From Theobroma cacao (Eukaryota; Streptophyta; Magnoliopsida; Malvales; Malvaceae): a DNA stretch of 64,000 nt. The translations under genes were made by a program, and so were the position numbers. Position 1 is the stretch's first letter. Every line of letters starts with the position of its first letter. The notes beneath the pieces are model-generated. The model was not told where the DNA came from. It made no database searches and saw only the letters and a list, made by a program, of their open reading frames with translations. Shown piece after piece: positions 45,099 through 56,960 of this stretch. Location of the stretch: contig NC_030854.1 of NCBI RefSeq assembly GCF_000208745.1, positions 8,770,961-8,834,960 on the forward strand, read 5' to 3'.

Positions 45099-47830
45099 TA
45101 TAGTACCCCGTATTTTGATACGGTGGCTAATAAAATTTACGAATGCCAATTGATGTTAATTACTGAGGTAAAAAGGGTAATTCAGAAGTGAACTTGTGAA
45201 ATCTCGATCTCCATAGACACATAACAAGAAGTAGACGCAATAATGCGGACTAGGGGTAATTTCATAATTTCTCTTGGTGAGCTCCTACGAGTGGGTTTTT
45301 TTTATGCTATTAAAGTCTAAATAGGCCTAAGGAATGAATGAATGATGTTTATGATAGTAAAATATATGAAGAAGATAAAAATAATGATAATTTCCATGGT
45401 AGGGGCAAAATGGTCATTTTACATCTCAGGTCTAAATATTTATGTTTTTCGTGAACCCAAGTATTTCTATACTATTATGGACCTTGTCCCAGTGTCAAAA
45501 GAGTAAAAAGTTGCACAAAGGATGAAAGGAAGACAAAGTCACCATATTAAGGGCATTTTGGTAATTTACGTGAGAAATGGATAAACTTTAGATATAGATA
45601 TCTAAAGCTCCAGCAAATTTCCAGTAGCTTCCAGCAACTCTTTTTCTTCCTCCCCTCTCTTCTCTCCATATCATGTTTTCTTCATCTTCCACGGAAGCCT
45701 CCCATGGTAACCCTAAACTTTGTGTTTTTCTATACCTTTTCATAGGGTTTTTCATACTCTTTCTCTTCTACACCTCAAAAACCCTTAAAGGTCTTTCCTT
45801 GGTATATTTTCTCACTAGCTGGACGGGTGGAGAAAGAGAGGGAGATTGTCCACAATAGCTTGGAAGCTTTTGAAAAGGAATTCAACTACAAAAAACCACT
45901 AAGGTGAGTAATGAATTAGGTTTAATTTTCAAGTTGTTGATAATGGTTGATGATTAGAGTGGTGAGTTAATCTATTGTTGAGATTGTTAATCATTTTAAG
46001 AATGACTAAAGTAGAGTAAATAACTAGCCACTTAATGGCAATTGGAAACTAGTTAGGAATAACTAGTAGAACTTGATTTAGGAAAGAGCTTTTGGAATTA
46101 TATTAATGCCAATTTGGGTTGACGGTGATATTGTGTGTGTATAGGTTCCAACAAGGCCTCACATGTCCATTTGGAGCATTAGTTGAGGCTAGAGTCAAGC
46201 AAAAGAATCAACAAGACCGGTGAGTGAACTTGCATCAAAGTGTTTTTGGGAAATACATATGTGTTGGGATGAAGCATTTAAATGATTTTACTTGATTTTC
46301 ATTAAATTATGCATGGGAATAAGCCCTTGATAAAATGTTTTGATGTGGTGAAAATGTGAAATGTGTAAAAAGATGAATCCATGTGCTCCTATATTATGTT
46401 GGTATGTATATATATGAATATGTGTTGTTCATTGATGAATAATGTTGTGTGATGATGATGACCCAGGTATGTGCGATGTGGGAGTGCACATGAGCTGATG
46501 ATGACCCGACTATGTGCGAGTAGGGAGTGCGCATAAGCCAATGATTACTCGGCTATGTGCGAGTAGGGAGTGCACATAAGCCAATGATGTCCCGACTATG
46601 TGCGAGTAAGGAGTACGCATAAGCCGATGATGATGACCCGGCTATGACGATGAATGAAGTGGGGTGGTGTATGTGTCTATATATGTTTATATATGTATAT
46701 GTGATAGAAACTTTATGATTATAATATGTGATTGAAATGAATAATGAGAAACTTGATTATTGTCAATGTGTTCACTTTGATGTGCAATATGGTAGGAATG
46801 GATTTTGTGGCATGTGAAAATCCCTAAATTGTCATCTGCCCTGAATCTCGCTGCAGCGAGAAATTCTCGGGTGGTGAGGGCACAAACCAACCTTGTTTCT
46901 CACTGCAGCGAGAAACTCTCGTGTGGTCCCAAAATTTTGGTGCAGTGCTTTCACTTTGACAATGATTTTAACCACCTTCCGGTTATAACTAGGCAAAGTG
47001 ATTAACATAAAAGTTGTAGCCCAGCCTAGCTTTCAATGGTTCAAAAATCAGGTCAATTGGACTTCTTTAGTGGGAGATATGCTAGAAAAACCAAAACATA
47101 TGCAAACTGAGACTGTTTCTCGCTACAGCGAGAAACTTGCTGTCCTGCTTACTACCTTGCTTGATTTTGACATATTTTTCACCCATTTAACTTCGTGGAT
47201 TGATCATGGGTTTTTGCAACACTATGAGGTTATTAATCAAAGTTTGAAATGAGGGGTTTTTAGTAAGAAATTAAATCAATTGCATTGTTTTTGAAACAAG
47301 TGCATCATGATTCTCAAGTTCTCCTTATCGATTGCTTGTTCCCTTCTTATGTTCACTCACTGAGTTTTATACTCACATTTTTAAACTTCATGTTTTCAAA
47401 TTTGGAGGCAGTTGGGACCTAGATTGAGTTGTCCACTTATGCTCGCCTTCTTGGTAAGTACTATAGCATCTCAGTAGCTGTACCTTCACCCACGGTCACT
47501 CCGCTGACGGTCAAGGGTCTGTTATTTGTGAACACGTATATGTAATGTAATCCGCTAGTATCCATGTTATAAGTCAAATATGTATATTTGATTACTGATG
47601 CCATTAGGAGTTGGCAAACGGGTGAATTTATTTTGACATAATAAAATTGTAAGTATTAGGTCATTATAAAATGTTACTGAAATATTTTTAGTAGAGAATT
47701 ACAATATGTGGTTTTAGAAAGGATGGTTGGGAATGATGATCGGGATTATATAAAAAGGTTTGCTTGGGCTTAATGGGCTATACCCATTGGGCCCATGCGC
47801 CGATCATGGCCCAGGATTTGGGTTGTGATA
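45099..47830 (+). mobile_element. Solo LTR, family B
   Basis: Matches the other family-B LTRs from 45195 (TGTGAAATCTCG) to the closing GGGTTGTGATA at 47830. The left end is uncertain. With a start at 45099 (TATAGTACCCCG) the flanks are GTATC and GTATG, a 4-of-5 match, and the length is 2732 bp, close to the 2737-bp LTR at 24745. With a start at 45195 the flanks do not match. Both termini would then carry transitions (TG to TA, CA to TA). It contains a 43-bp minisatellite, a perfect TCTCGCTGCAGCGAGA at 46846-46861 and a consensus-like donor AAGGTGAGT at 45900. Confidence 0.78.
46461..46650 (+). repeat. 43-bp minisatellite, four to five units
   Basis: Tandem units with the core CTATGTGCGAGTAGGGAGTGC and a GATGATGAC-type spacer. 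It occupies the same position as the three-unit array at 961-1087. Confidence 0.85.
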
Positions 47831-48739
47831 GTATGGATACCTCTCCTAAAGGTAACGATACTTAAACTCTGGAATGGTAAGTTTAGCCCTTTCTTGATGT
47901 GTTCTAAATGTTTTTACACTCAAGCTTTATTACAAAGATTTATATGACTTCTAATGGTTTTGCAAAATATTCAAAGGTTTGATTTGTATCTATGTTCAAT
48001 GATTTGAAGGTTAACATGTTGAATTCAAGAGATTTTAAAATGCATTTAAAGGCTTGGTTTACATCCACTTTCTAGAATTTGGTGACTGAATATTTGAATC
48101 ACATACATGCATGTTTATTCAAAGATTTTATTGTGCAAAAGCTCTAGTCCTTTGACTTGTCCCATTCCCGTATCTACTCACGAAGCCTTTGTGACTCACA
48201 TGTTAACTTCCCATATTTTTTTTGCAGATCAGTGATAGCTTTCCCATTAGTAGCCAGTGTCATAGAGACGTGATCCGTTCTTCTTCTTTTGGTCGATGAT
48301 CTAGCAAACGCTTGCAACCTAGAGATTGTGTCATGTTTCGCTAACAAGTCATTTTTTTAGTTATGTTTATGTTATGGATGATGAATATATGTTATGGATT
48401 TGAAGCCTTTTAGGGCACTGTGCATATTTACTGAATTATGTTTATCATGGCCAAAGGCCCAATTAAGCACTGAGGTGCAAGTACCTGTTTAAAAAAATGA
48501 TTTCAAAAGTTTGTTTGAAATACTTTAATATATACATTTGAGCATTCCCACACTTTATGAGGCAGCATTCCATAATGGTGTGAAGGCACAACAAATAGTA
48601 TGGTTCATGAAATGAATGTTTAATGCTTTGCATGGTTGTACAATTTATATATGAATACAAGAGGCTTTCTTAGGTCTAACAAGCTATACCTATCTAAATT
48701 CATGCACCAGTCACGAACCTCCAAAAACAAGTTGTGACA
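47831..48739 (+). mobile_element. Older LTR-like remnant
   Basis: No gene. The last 80 bp (GAGGCTTTCTTAGG, CTATACCTATC, CATGCACCAGTCACG, GTTGTGACA) form a decayed match to the closing block of family-B LTRs, so an older relative appears to end near 48739. The solo LTR probably inserted into it. The middle contains a T-run plus CAG near 48220 that resembles a splice acceptor. Confidence 0.5.
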
Positions 48740-49093
48740 TATAGCTAAATGGAGATCATTGCAGAAGACCTGGTCGCAGGGCATAGTAGAATGAAGAAGC
48801 GAGGTCACGTGTTTTACATGTGCTTCCTTAAAATGGTCAAATGTATAGCCAATAGTGTAGCACATGTGGTATTTATTTAATCAATAACTTTTTACTATTT
48901 GTAAATATAAGTTAGTTTTGTTAATATTTAACTAACTTGAAATAGAGTATAAATACTCTTTTTTGTATTCATTTCCATTTAGTGAAATACTTGAAGTTTT
49001 CTACGATGACTCATCTCCTCTCAAATCCTCCCCGAATTCTCACAAGATATATCAATTAATACATGTAACATGTTAAAAGAAGGAAATCTGTCA
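48740..49093. other. Intergenic sequence downstream of the LEA_2 gene
   Basis: No gene. A stretch near 48900-49010 (TTAGTTTTGTTAATATTTAACTAAC-like motif, GTATAAATACTC, TTTTGTATTCATTTCC) resembles the promoter and end region of short plant copia LTRs and may be a remnant. This is a weak call from style only. Confidence 0.35.
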
Positions 49094-49750
49094 TTAGTTT
49101 CTTAACGGGAATAAGCAGATCTTAGGAGGATCAAAGGTCACCCCGCCATCTCCTGTACCAGCCACAAGCTCAACATCAACCCTGGGACAATTAGGCTTCA
49201 ACTCATAATCCCAACCCAATATACCTGTTCGATAAAAAACCTTCAACTTCATACCTATGTGAAAGCTCATTTCTCCCTTTATTTCATCTTTCCTTATCCC
49301 CTCCAACACCCTGTCATCAATGAAGGGCTGCTCCTCTCCACATTGAGTGCTGTTGAACTTCATTTGGGCAAGTCTTTGCTTTTTTGGCCCCAGGTGCATG
49401 GCCTTCATAACAGCACATGAAATAGGATTACTGTAATTGTAATACAATGAACTTCCAAAGCCGTCAATGGCCAACTCTAATACGCTGTTCTGATTCGCGA
49501 ATAGTAGCGTTGCATCCCAGCTTGCCGCGGTTAAGAAGTTGGATGCGTTAAGACCTGATACCGATAGAGAATGAATTTTGAGTATCAAAGGCTGCTGCTG
49601 TGGTTGCGGAGCATATTTTGATGCCATGCTGATTCCTACTATTAGGATGGTCATTCCAGTCACTGTGCCAAGTACTGTGAGAGCCAACTGTAAGATGCTT
49701 GAACAGTCCTTTGGCTCCCCAGAGGCCATATTTTTTTGTGCAGGAGACAT
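49094..49750 (-). CDS. LEA_2 / NDR1-HIN1-like membrane protein
   Basis: A 218-aa single-exon gene. A short N-terminus (MSPAQKN, second Met at residue 8) is followed by one hydrophobic segment at about residues 19-43 (LALTVLGTVTGMTILIVGI) and then a domain of about 170 residues of the late-embryogenesis-abundant group 2 type. The long domain holds three N-glycosylation sequons (NAS, NYS, NST) and four Cys, fitting an extracytoplasmic domain anchored in the plasma membrane or endomembranes. Plant members include NDR1 and HIN1/NHL proteins, some with roles in immunity or stress; the role of this member is unknown. The first in-frame ATG is at 49750; the codons just upstream are not ATG. Start at residue 8 is the alternative. 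The next gene upstream is EXO70, same strand, 2.3 kb away. Confidence 0.82.
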   Translation of the reverse strand: MSPAQKNMASGEPKDCSSILQLALTVLGTVTGMTILIVGISMASKYAPQPQQQPLILKIHSLSVSGLNASNFLTAASWDATLLFANQNSVLELAIDGFGSSLYYNYSNPISCAVMKAMHLGPKKQRLAQMKFNSTQCGEEQPFIDDRVLEGIRKDEIKGEMSFHIGMKLKVFYRTGILGWDYELKPNCPRVDVELVAGTGDGGVTFDPPKICLFPLRN

Positions 49751-51433
49751 TAACAAACATGAACAAGACTACACAACTTTACTTTCCTCCAGGCGCTCCT
49801 CTTTCAATCCCCAGCCCTGTTCATCCGAAGTTTAGACCAAAAATCAATGATTTCCCTTAAATTTTACTCGAAAAAAGTGTCACTAAACCACAAGGTTATT
49901 GGTACTTTCAAGCAAATAGTAATATGCAAAACAAGGAACTGATGATTACTACACGTAAAAATGGTTCAACACCTATCCAAACGCATCTTCTAGTTGCTGT
50001 GCGCCTCTTGGCTGCGATTAACTCTAGCAATATATTTCATAACTACTGTGGCTAATCCTATTTGAACAACGCAAACTGGATTGGAGATTAGGCCTACTTC
50101 ATGTGTAAGGATTCTGGCCTAGCATTTAACATGGTGAAAACTGAAAAGTCAACATCATTGATCAACAAAAGGGGAATTAATACTATATCCCAACAGGACT
50201 TATTGCTACTTAATTTGTCAGGTAAACAATTTGACATGAAAACCCGAACCAATATTCACTCAGGGTGAACATTGAGTGATGTTTCACAGAAAGAACAAAA
50301 AGAAGGAAAATTAAACGAGAAAATGAAAAGTATTTTTTCTTGTCATGTAGTGTAGATGGCCTCAAAAAAAAAAAAGTGTCTCTCGCCATTAAAAAAGGAA
50401 CTGAGGGTCGTCAAAAGGAAGAGGAAGGAGACAAGGGCATGCCAGAAAAAGGAATTCTGAGAAGAATTACTTACAAATAAAGAGGAACAAGTCATATATA
50501 TATATACCTTGGTAGTTATCACAGTTTTACAGGAATCTTAATCCGAAAGTCCCTTGTTTATATCTGATGCTGGCTTTTCCTGTTAAAGCAAGAAGTGGAA
50601 ATGGATTACTAAGGAGTTTCGAAGTGATTGGATGATTTAGAAATATACATTTATGTATAGATGGGGAGAAATAAGAGTGGGAAAGGTACGTAGGCGCAGC
50701 CATTAGCGGTTTTAGTGTCTCTTGAGCAAAGCAGTTTTTAAGAAACGTTGCAACATTTGGCAAAAGACACTTGTAATTGGCCTTTTTGCAACTTTGTAAT
50801 CTTGTTCAAGTGATGGAACATCAAAATCCAAAGGATACGCTTCTAGATTTTTAGGACAGAGCGGCACCGCCCGATTTAAGTGATTCATTTGATTACTCCA
50901 ACTAATACAGTTTTATTTGGATATATTTTTACGTTTTCCTCTTCTTTTTTTTTTTTAATTTGTCTTTATTTATTAATTATTTATTTTCTTTCTTTTTTTT
51001 TATAAAATAAAAATAAAAATATCCAACAAATGAAACTTAAATTTTTGCATTTGAAGGTTATATTATTTGTACACTGTAACTACTCTACTTTGTCCTAATT
51101 CATTTGGTGAGAATTTCGAAAATAATGCCGGATTAAAGTCATTTTTTAACAACTGATCTCATTTTCATTTTCCACCTTTTCAAGCTTGTTTTATTTGAAA
51201 TTATTTTTAACTCAGACCTAGAGCTTAATTCATTAATTTAACTTGAAACTCACTTTATTAATTGGATTAAACACACAATTCTAGAATGGAGTTGGTTGGT
51301 TAAATAACTAACTGGGTTTGTTTTGTATATATCTATCGGTTTTAATCCACTTGGGCCATTTAGACTTTTGGGCTGTTTGGATTTTGAAGCCCAAAACAAA
51401 TTTCAACTATTCAATATATGGTTCTTTCGGTAA

Positions 51434-51457
51434 ATATATATATATATATATATATAT
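51434..51457. repeat. (TA)n microsatellite
   Basis: A TA run in the intergenic region. Confidence 0.85.
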
Positions 51458-51826
51458 TTGGTGAAATAATCAAACTACGTTGATCAATACCTTCATTGGT
51501 TGAAAAATATTTTTAAAAATAAAAAGTTAAAAAAATTAAAAAAAAATAATTATGAAAATAAAAAATTAAAAAAAAAACAGAATTTTAAAAATTATTTAAA
51601 AACCAAAATTTTAACAGAAATCAGAAGTTTCCTGATAACTTGGATGGAAACTGATGATGCCATAGCACTAACTAATCAAGGACATTAATTAATGTATGTA
51701 TATTTTTATTCAGGGTTTAGGCTTTATTTCTGAGCAACAAGAACTATGTTAAGTGTTACATTACACTAATTGCAATTCTCGTTACTGCCCCTTCGATCTG
51801 GATAACGAAATCAGACACTCTGACCC

Positions 51827-51897
51827 TCTCCTCTTTTGCCCTCTCCCTTGCTCTCTCTAACTCTCACTCTCTTTCCCCCTTTTTCTCCATCGCTACC
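51827..51897 (+). promoter_or_regulatory. CT-rich patch (possible plant core promoter or leader)
   Basis: About 70 bases of CTCTC/CCCTTT sequence resembling a plant Y patch or 5' leader. A 23-codon frame (MKNKASLAEKNTE) starts shortly after, at 51921. No larger gene follows on the plus strand; the patch lies just past the 3' end of EXO70 and could give antisense transcription. Weak call. Confidence 0.25.
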
Positions 51898-52060
51898 CTT
51901 GTCAACGAGAACGGATTACCATGAAGAACAAAGCAAGCCTTGCAGAGAAGAATACAGAAACCATGGCCCATCATTGTACAATGAATAGTTGAAGAATACT
52001 AGATTTCATCCGTATTTAAATTTCTGAACAACAAAGAATACAGATTATTCTCACAACCAT

Positions 52061-55000
52061 CTATCGCTTTTGTTCGTTCCATGTCTTACCCTCGAAGAAT
52101 TCACTCAGCATTCGCTCAAGGTCCTCTGGCCTGTATCTAATGTACTTTCCAGGGTTTTTTCCATTCTCGATCATAGGCCTGTTGATTGGGGAAAGCAAAA
52201 CAAAACAAAGAAACAGTTGTTTTAGATGAGCGGGACCAAAAGAATCAGGACAAAGAGAAGAAGATGAGGCCAAAAGTATGAGAGAACATGCCCAAAACGT
52301 TTAATGAAAGATCTATAGGCGGGCAAGAGAACTTCAGCAACAGCCAGCCTCAAGGACTCTCGTAATTCACTGTCTGGAACTGTCCACTGAGATTGCCTTA
52401 TGTGAAGCTCCTCAAACTGGACATTGAAAGTCTTGAACCTGTCTTTCACCATTGCTCTCGAAACTCCACTGCCAGTGTCACCTCCCAATATACTACCACC
52501 ACCACCTGATGTAGCAGCCCCCTGAATGGTGAGACACTGAAGGATCTGCAGAACGAGCAGAGCCACTTAGCATGTTATTTTAGTCATACTGCTCGGTAAG
52601 GCAGGAAATAGAACCTTTGCCCAAGAAATCCTTTTATACTGATTTGCATGCTGCTGAACAATTCGTCTGTGAATTTGAACCCAATCATCTCCCAACAAAT
52701 CCTTGGCTTCTGACCTGTACATAAAAATTAAACACGCACACAAGTGTGTAATGTGAATCATCACCAACAAAACAAGCTAAATATAAAACACACCTTCGCA
52801 CTGATCTCACTACGTAGTGAATATTGTTCATAAGAAATAGTTGTGTGAGTGCAGGGTCCTTATATTGCTTGGATTTCCCATCGAGGTTAGTCTGTAGAGC
52901 TTGCATAATCCTTGTAGTTACATTAGTCAATTGAGCATCAGCATCACCATCATCAAACTCTTGAAAAAGTTGCTTCAGTGTTGATTGGTAGCTACACAAG
53001 TCAACAACCACATTCAGATGTATAATGATCAAATAGATTCTTTTTTTTTTTTTTGTGATTGAGAGGGGCTATAATCACTTGGCCATTTCCAACACATGCC
53101 AAGAGCGGCTTCAACAGAAGCAGATTTATGAAGAAGAACGAAAAATGAAAAGAAAGGAAGAGAAAGAAAGCAGAGGCAATTGCAGGACATAGAAGGTAAT
53201 CGCTGACACATAGTGAATTCAAGATCACAAACAAGTTGGTATGGTTCTCAATATATGATGCTAGAATATTCCACATTAAACATAGCAAGCATGACTTATG
53301 CAATCAGTAAATCAAAGTGATTGACCATCCAAAAATTGCTTGTAGCAGACAATTTGAAATGACATGATATAGCAAGGATAAAAACATACCAACTAAAAAC
53401 TAGTAGTAGATAAAAGCAGAAAATTACAACTTACTCAAATAGAAACTTCACATAATTTATCACATAGCTAGTCAGAGGATGGACAGTTCCGTCAAGAACA
53501 GCAGTTTTGGTGGCATCTTTCTCAACTGCTTCCACAAAATCACCAAAGGTTTCTTGTGCTGTCTGAGCTAGCCGCTTTGTCAAACTCTGAGCAGATTCCC
53601 GCATTTCAATGCAAGATTTACTTCCAAACAAATACTCAATCTGCTCACATGCCCCCAGAGAGAAAGAGAGAGAGAGAAGGGAAGAAGAAAAAAGTGTCGG
53701 CTTAGAAAGTCATGTAAATCAATTTGCATTTGCCCCTATAATGCATGTTGTAATGTCATCATAGCACATAGCTACTTGAGCCAATTACACCAATGCTAGT
53801 TAATAACTACGAAAATGTTTTGTTTTTCTCGATGATTTTATGTCATTTTAATGCATATTGATCCTAGCCTTTAATTACATAACTGCAAGTTCAACACAAA
53901 GTAAAATATTTAGTTTTCTGCCCTTATTTTAAATCATTTTAATACACATGTGATCCAACCCTTGTTCAAACTCATGATTAATTGATACCAACCCAATATA
54001 ATTTACAACACCTATGAAAGGGAACTCATGATTGAATGGATTAACAACAAAATAGAAAATGTTATCATCAGAGTGTGCTTTTCATGCATCTAAGGAAAAA
54101 CAAACTCAAGATGTCTCAGATGAACGAATCAACTAATACTTTTGCAAATAATTTTTTTCATCATAATGTATGGATATGCTACAAGAAAAATTAGTAATAC
54201 CTCTGACTGTAGTTCTCTCATTATCTCATACATATCCAAAAGAACAAATAACTTCTCAGGTGATCTCTTGCTTTTGGCAATAGCCTCTCCAAAGCTAAGA
54301 AGTACGGCTACACTGTTTGCAGTGACTTCAGCAAAACATTGATCCCTAAGAGAATCAATGCCATCAAGTATTTGTTCACAGATTTTCTTTTCCCCAGCGA
54401 AGAGCAGTTTAACCTGCGTCAAGCATTATCATAAGGTTGGAAAAAAGAAGTCAAACACAATCAATGAAGCAGAATTTCACATGCATCCTTACAGCAATAC
54501 GCATGTAATGTATCCAATTCCCAATCTTAGCCTCCAAAACCTCCCACTGCATTTTCTGGATATCATCTTTACTAAGCCTCTCTACACCTAATTTCCTGAG
54601 GCTCTGTTCCAAGACTGAAGCACGAGTATCCCTAGAATTTAGAAATATCATATGATTGGCATCAGTTATTCAAGATTCTAAAGCACCAAAACTGAAATCC
54701 AAACAACAATCAATGTCTTTTTCAACCAAAAAAAATAATCTGTCTGCACAGAAATCTAATAAGTAATGAATGTCAAAAGATATTTATCCTGCCAAGTTCT
54801 GCACTGAACTTCTGCATAAATTTGTGCAAAGTTAAACAGGTGGAGATATCTGTTATTCAGATGTTCTGAAAAATCCCAACATCAGTGATTGAAACAGATC
54901 CCTAAGCCTACCCATTCTATCTTTGAGATCTGCACCAAATGACCAGAAAAGTTTGAGTTATCCTGAGCAACAAAAAGCTATCTTTCACACTGCATTGCTT

Positions 55001-56675
55001 TGCTGATGTAACATTACTTAGCTACTTTCCAGAATCAGAAAGTCCCAAGACAATATTTGATACACAAATCTGAGATTTTACACTCTGCCTACTTCAAGAC
55101 TGTGCTTTTTCACTACTTGTATTGAGCATAAATATGAAAAGCAATGCAATGAAAATTTAATAATATAATTCTTCAGATATTCCTCATTGCACATATGAAT
55201 TCCAAAACCAAACACTAATGAAGTAGAAAAGCTATAATTACTAAGAAGAGAACAATAAACATCTTAGTATCAGACTATGGAAATAGGTATCACCTGTAGA
55301 TCCTGAACAGCTGTTGCTGGTGGCCAGCTTGAACCATTTGTTGGGCTAAGTCATGCAGCAAAGGTAGAACCCTGGGCGGAATAAGAGTCGGAGGTGTGTA
55401 AACAGCATTTTCTAAGTTCTTTTGGTTCTCAGAATGATTCTTGCTGCCAAGTTCACCTTGCTTGCCAGGTGATGTTGCTGATGGTCGTAGGGAATTTGGT
55501 AGGCCATCAAAAAGGCGATCAGGTTCCACCGGCTTACTGAAATTCACTCAACATGTAAGATTCTAAACATTTCCCGTTCTAAAACAGTCATCCAGCATAT
55601 CAGCTTCATGCACAAAATTCTAAAACCAACCTGTAATTTGTTAATAACGTTCTGAACTCATCTTCTAATTTCGAGATAGCTTTTGCGAGTAAGTTATTGG
55701 CGTGGTTAAGTATACCATCACTACTCTTATAACTTTTGTTGTTGCTGAAAAACTGAACAATGCTTCTCAGCTGATCAATTGCTTCTAGATAGCTCTCAAG
55801 GTCTTCGTGTGGCCCTCTCAGAATCTTTGCTTCTGCCTATATTATATATATATATATATTAGTGGAAACATAAAAATTATATTTCGAAATCATGTGGTAT
55901 TTATGAGAGGACAGTAACAAAATTTCCCTTTTCAAAAGAATCTCAGGTTATGTTTCGCAGTGGAAAAAAAACTACAAAATTAGAGATCACATTTTTAAAT
56001 TTTAAACTTTCTCTTCTAGCTGCTCTCCGCGATCTAATGAAAATTTTGACTAATAAGTAGAAGTCATAAACAATCCTACTTTACCAAATAAAATATTATC
56101 TCTGTCAGAAGCTCCAAATGGTTCGAATAAACAAATACTAATTAGGCTTATTTTATGATCAAATACATTGAAAACAGAGCTGCTACTAATAGGAAACTCT
56201 GCTACAAATTAATTGAAGAACTGTAAATGAGCGAAAAACAGAGAATAGAAAAACCTTGCGCGTGAGATCAAATTGCTCCAAAATAATTTCAGCTGCTTTC
56301 AACGTCTTATCTATATTCTCATGCGCTCTCCTGATCGAATGCGTTCGTATCTACGCAAAACCAAGAAAGAACAAAAGGAAAAGCAAAATTCAGAACCAAA
56401 CCCTAACAATTCTCTCAGTTCAAACAAGAAGGATGTCTCATTTCCTCAATCAAAGAAAAAAAGAAAAGAAAGAAACGAGAGATTCAACGTCATTGACAAA
56501 AATGAAGAGAAGAGACCTGAGTAGGACGCATGGCGGTCTCGAGAGCGGAGAGTCGGTGATCGAAGGAACCGAGAATGGAGACCATGCTTTCGGTTATGGT
56601 TTGGCTCTTCTGCAACGAGTCTCTGACAAGCGCTGCTCTCTCCCGTAATACCTCCATTGCCTGCGGCACCCCCAT
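52061..56675 (-). CDS. EXO70A1: EXO70A1-type exocyst subunit, 11 exons
   Basis: Exons (minus strand): 56675-56517, 56350-56255, 55836-55631, 55536-55294, 54631-54493, 54413-54201, 53640-53435, 52991-52794, 52714-52615, 52545-52292, 52178-52061. They join in frame to 643 aa, close to the 638 aa I recall for Arabidopsis EXO70A1. The N-terminal rod contains SLQKSQTITES and LSALETAMRPTQ; residue 154 onward has KPVEPDRLFDGLPNSLRPS. The Exo70 domain fills roughly residues 240-640, including RMLSEFFEGK near the C-terminus, with a Gly-rich loop near 529-547. EXO70 helps the exocyst tether secretory vesicles and binds plasma-membrane phosphoinositides. The first in-frame ATG is 56675. Introns are GT-AG except the last, which appears to be GC-AG. 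The A1 assignment rests on overall similarity; another EXO70A paralogue is possible. Confidence 0.93.
52179..52291 (-). other. Putative GC-AG intron of EXO70
   Basis: The last intron. Frame and protein similarity demand a junction after the second G of the Gly codon in RFG, giving the donor GG/GCATGT and the acceptor AACAG/GCC. The nearest GT (4 bases downstream) would shift the frame and lose the conserved C-terminus. Length 113 bp. Confidence 0.7.
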
Positions 56676-56960
56676 TTTTTTCCTCTCACGATGGCCAGGG
56701 AGAAACGCTTTTTGGTGTGGCGTGATTTGAGACGTAAGCTTCAATTTGATTTGAGTGGGAGTTGCATTGTTGCCTTTTTTCGGTTTCTCTGTCTCTCGTC
56801 GAGTTCCACGACAAAATATGAAGTAGTTATGAAGGAAAGAAAGACGGGTCAGGTGTTGGGGTCGGGGCCCCTTTTTAAGTTTTTGTTTTTATTCTTTTCT
56901 TTTCCTTTTTTTTTTTTGATATTTTTTGCCACATCAGCATAATTTTGCCCAGGAACGGTT
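56676..56960 (-). promoter_or_regulatory. 5' leader and proximal promoter of EXO70
   Basis: Upstream of the start codon lie a purine-rich stretch just before the ATG, an 8-codon upstream reading frame at 56767-56741 (begins MQLPL), GAGAGACAGAG sequence, and an AAAAAG-rich block near 56890. No clear TATA box. Leader extent is inferred. Confidence 0.4.

Larger units (their letters stand above)
49751..52060. other. Intergenic region between the two host genes
   Basis: Holds the presumed promoter of the LEA_2 gene and the 3' end of EXO70. I see no supported gene. Contents: a TA tract near 50500, T-rich and A-rich tracts at 50940-51020 and 51500-51600, a (TA)n at 51434-51457, and a CT-rich patch at 51827-51897. 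A 78-codon minus-strand frame at 50527-50763 has no recognised motif and the features of chance. Confidence 0.6.

Noticed and set aside
48220..48360. Possible exon after a TTTTTTTTGCAG acceptor
   Set aside because: Only short frames follow, and the region is flanked by LTR debris. The same acceptor-like motif could belong to the older LTR element.
49751..49766. Upstream extension of the LEA_2 start
   Set aside because: The in-frame codon at 49756-49754 is TTG, not ATG; the ATG at 49766 is in another frame.
50527..50763. 78-codon minus-strand frame upstream of the LEA_2 gene
   Set aside because: No recognised domain or splice context; its position fits promoter or leader sequence.
51500..51688. 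62-codon Lys/Asn-rich plus-strand frame
   Set aside because: It lies in an A-rich low-complexity tract.
53001..53303. 100-codon minus-strand frame within EXO70
   Set aside because: It lies largely in an intron and ends in a poly-A/T tract; the splice model explains the flanking exons.
56676..56744. Longer N-terminus for EXO70 starting at 56744
   Set aside because: The codon there is TTG. The first in-frame ATG, 56675, also matches the conserved family N-terminus.
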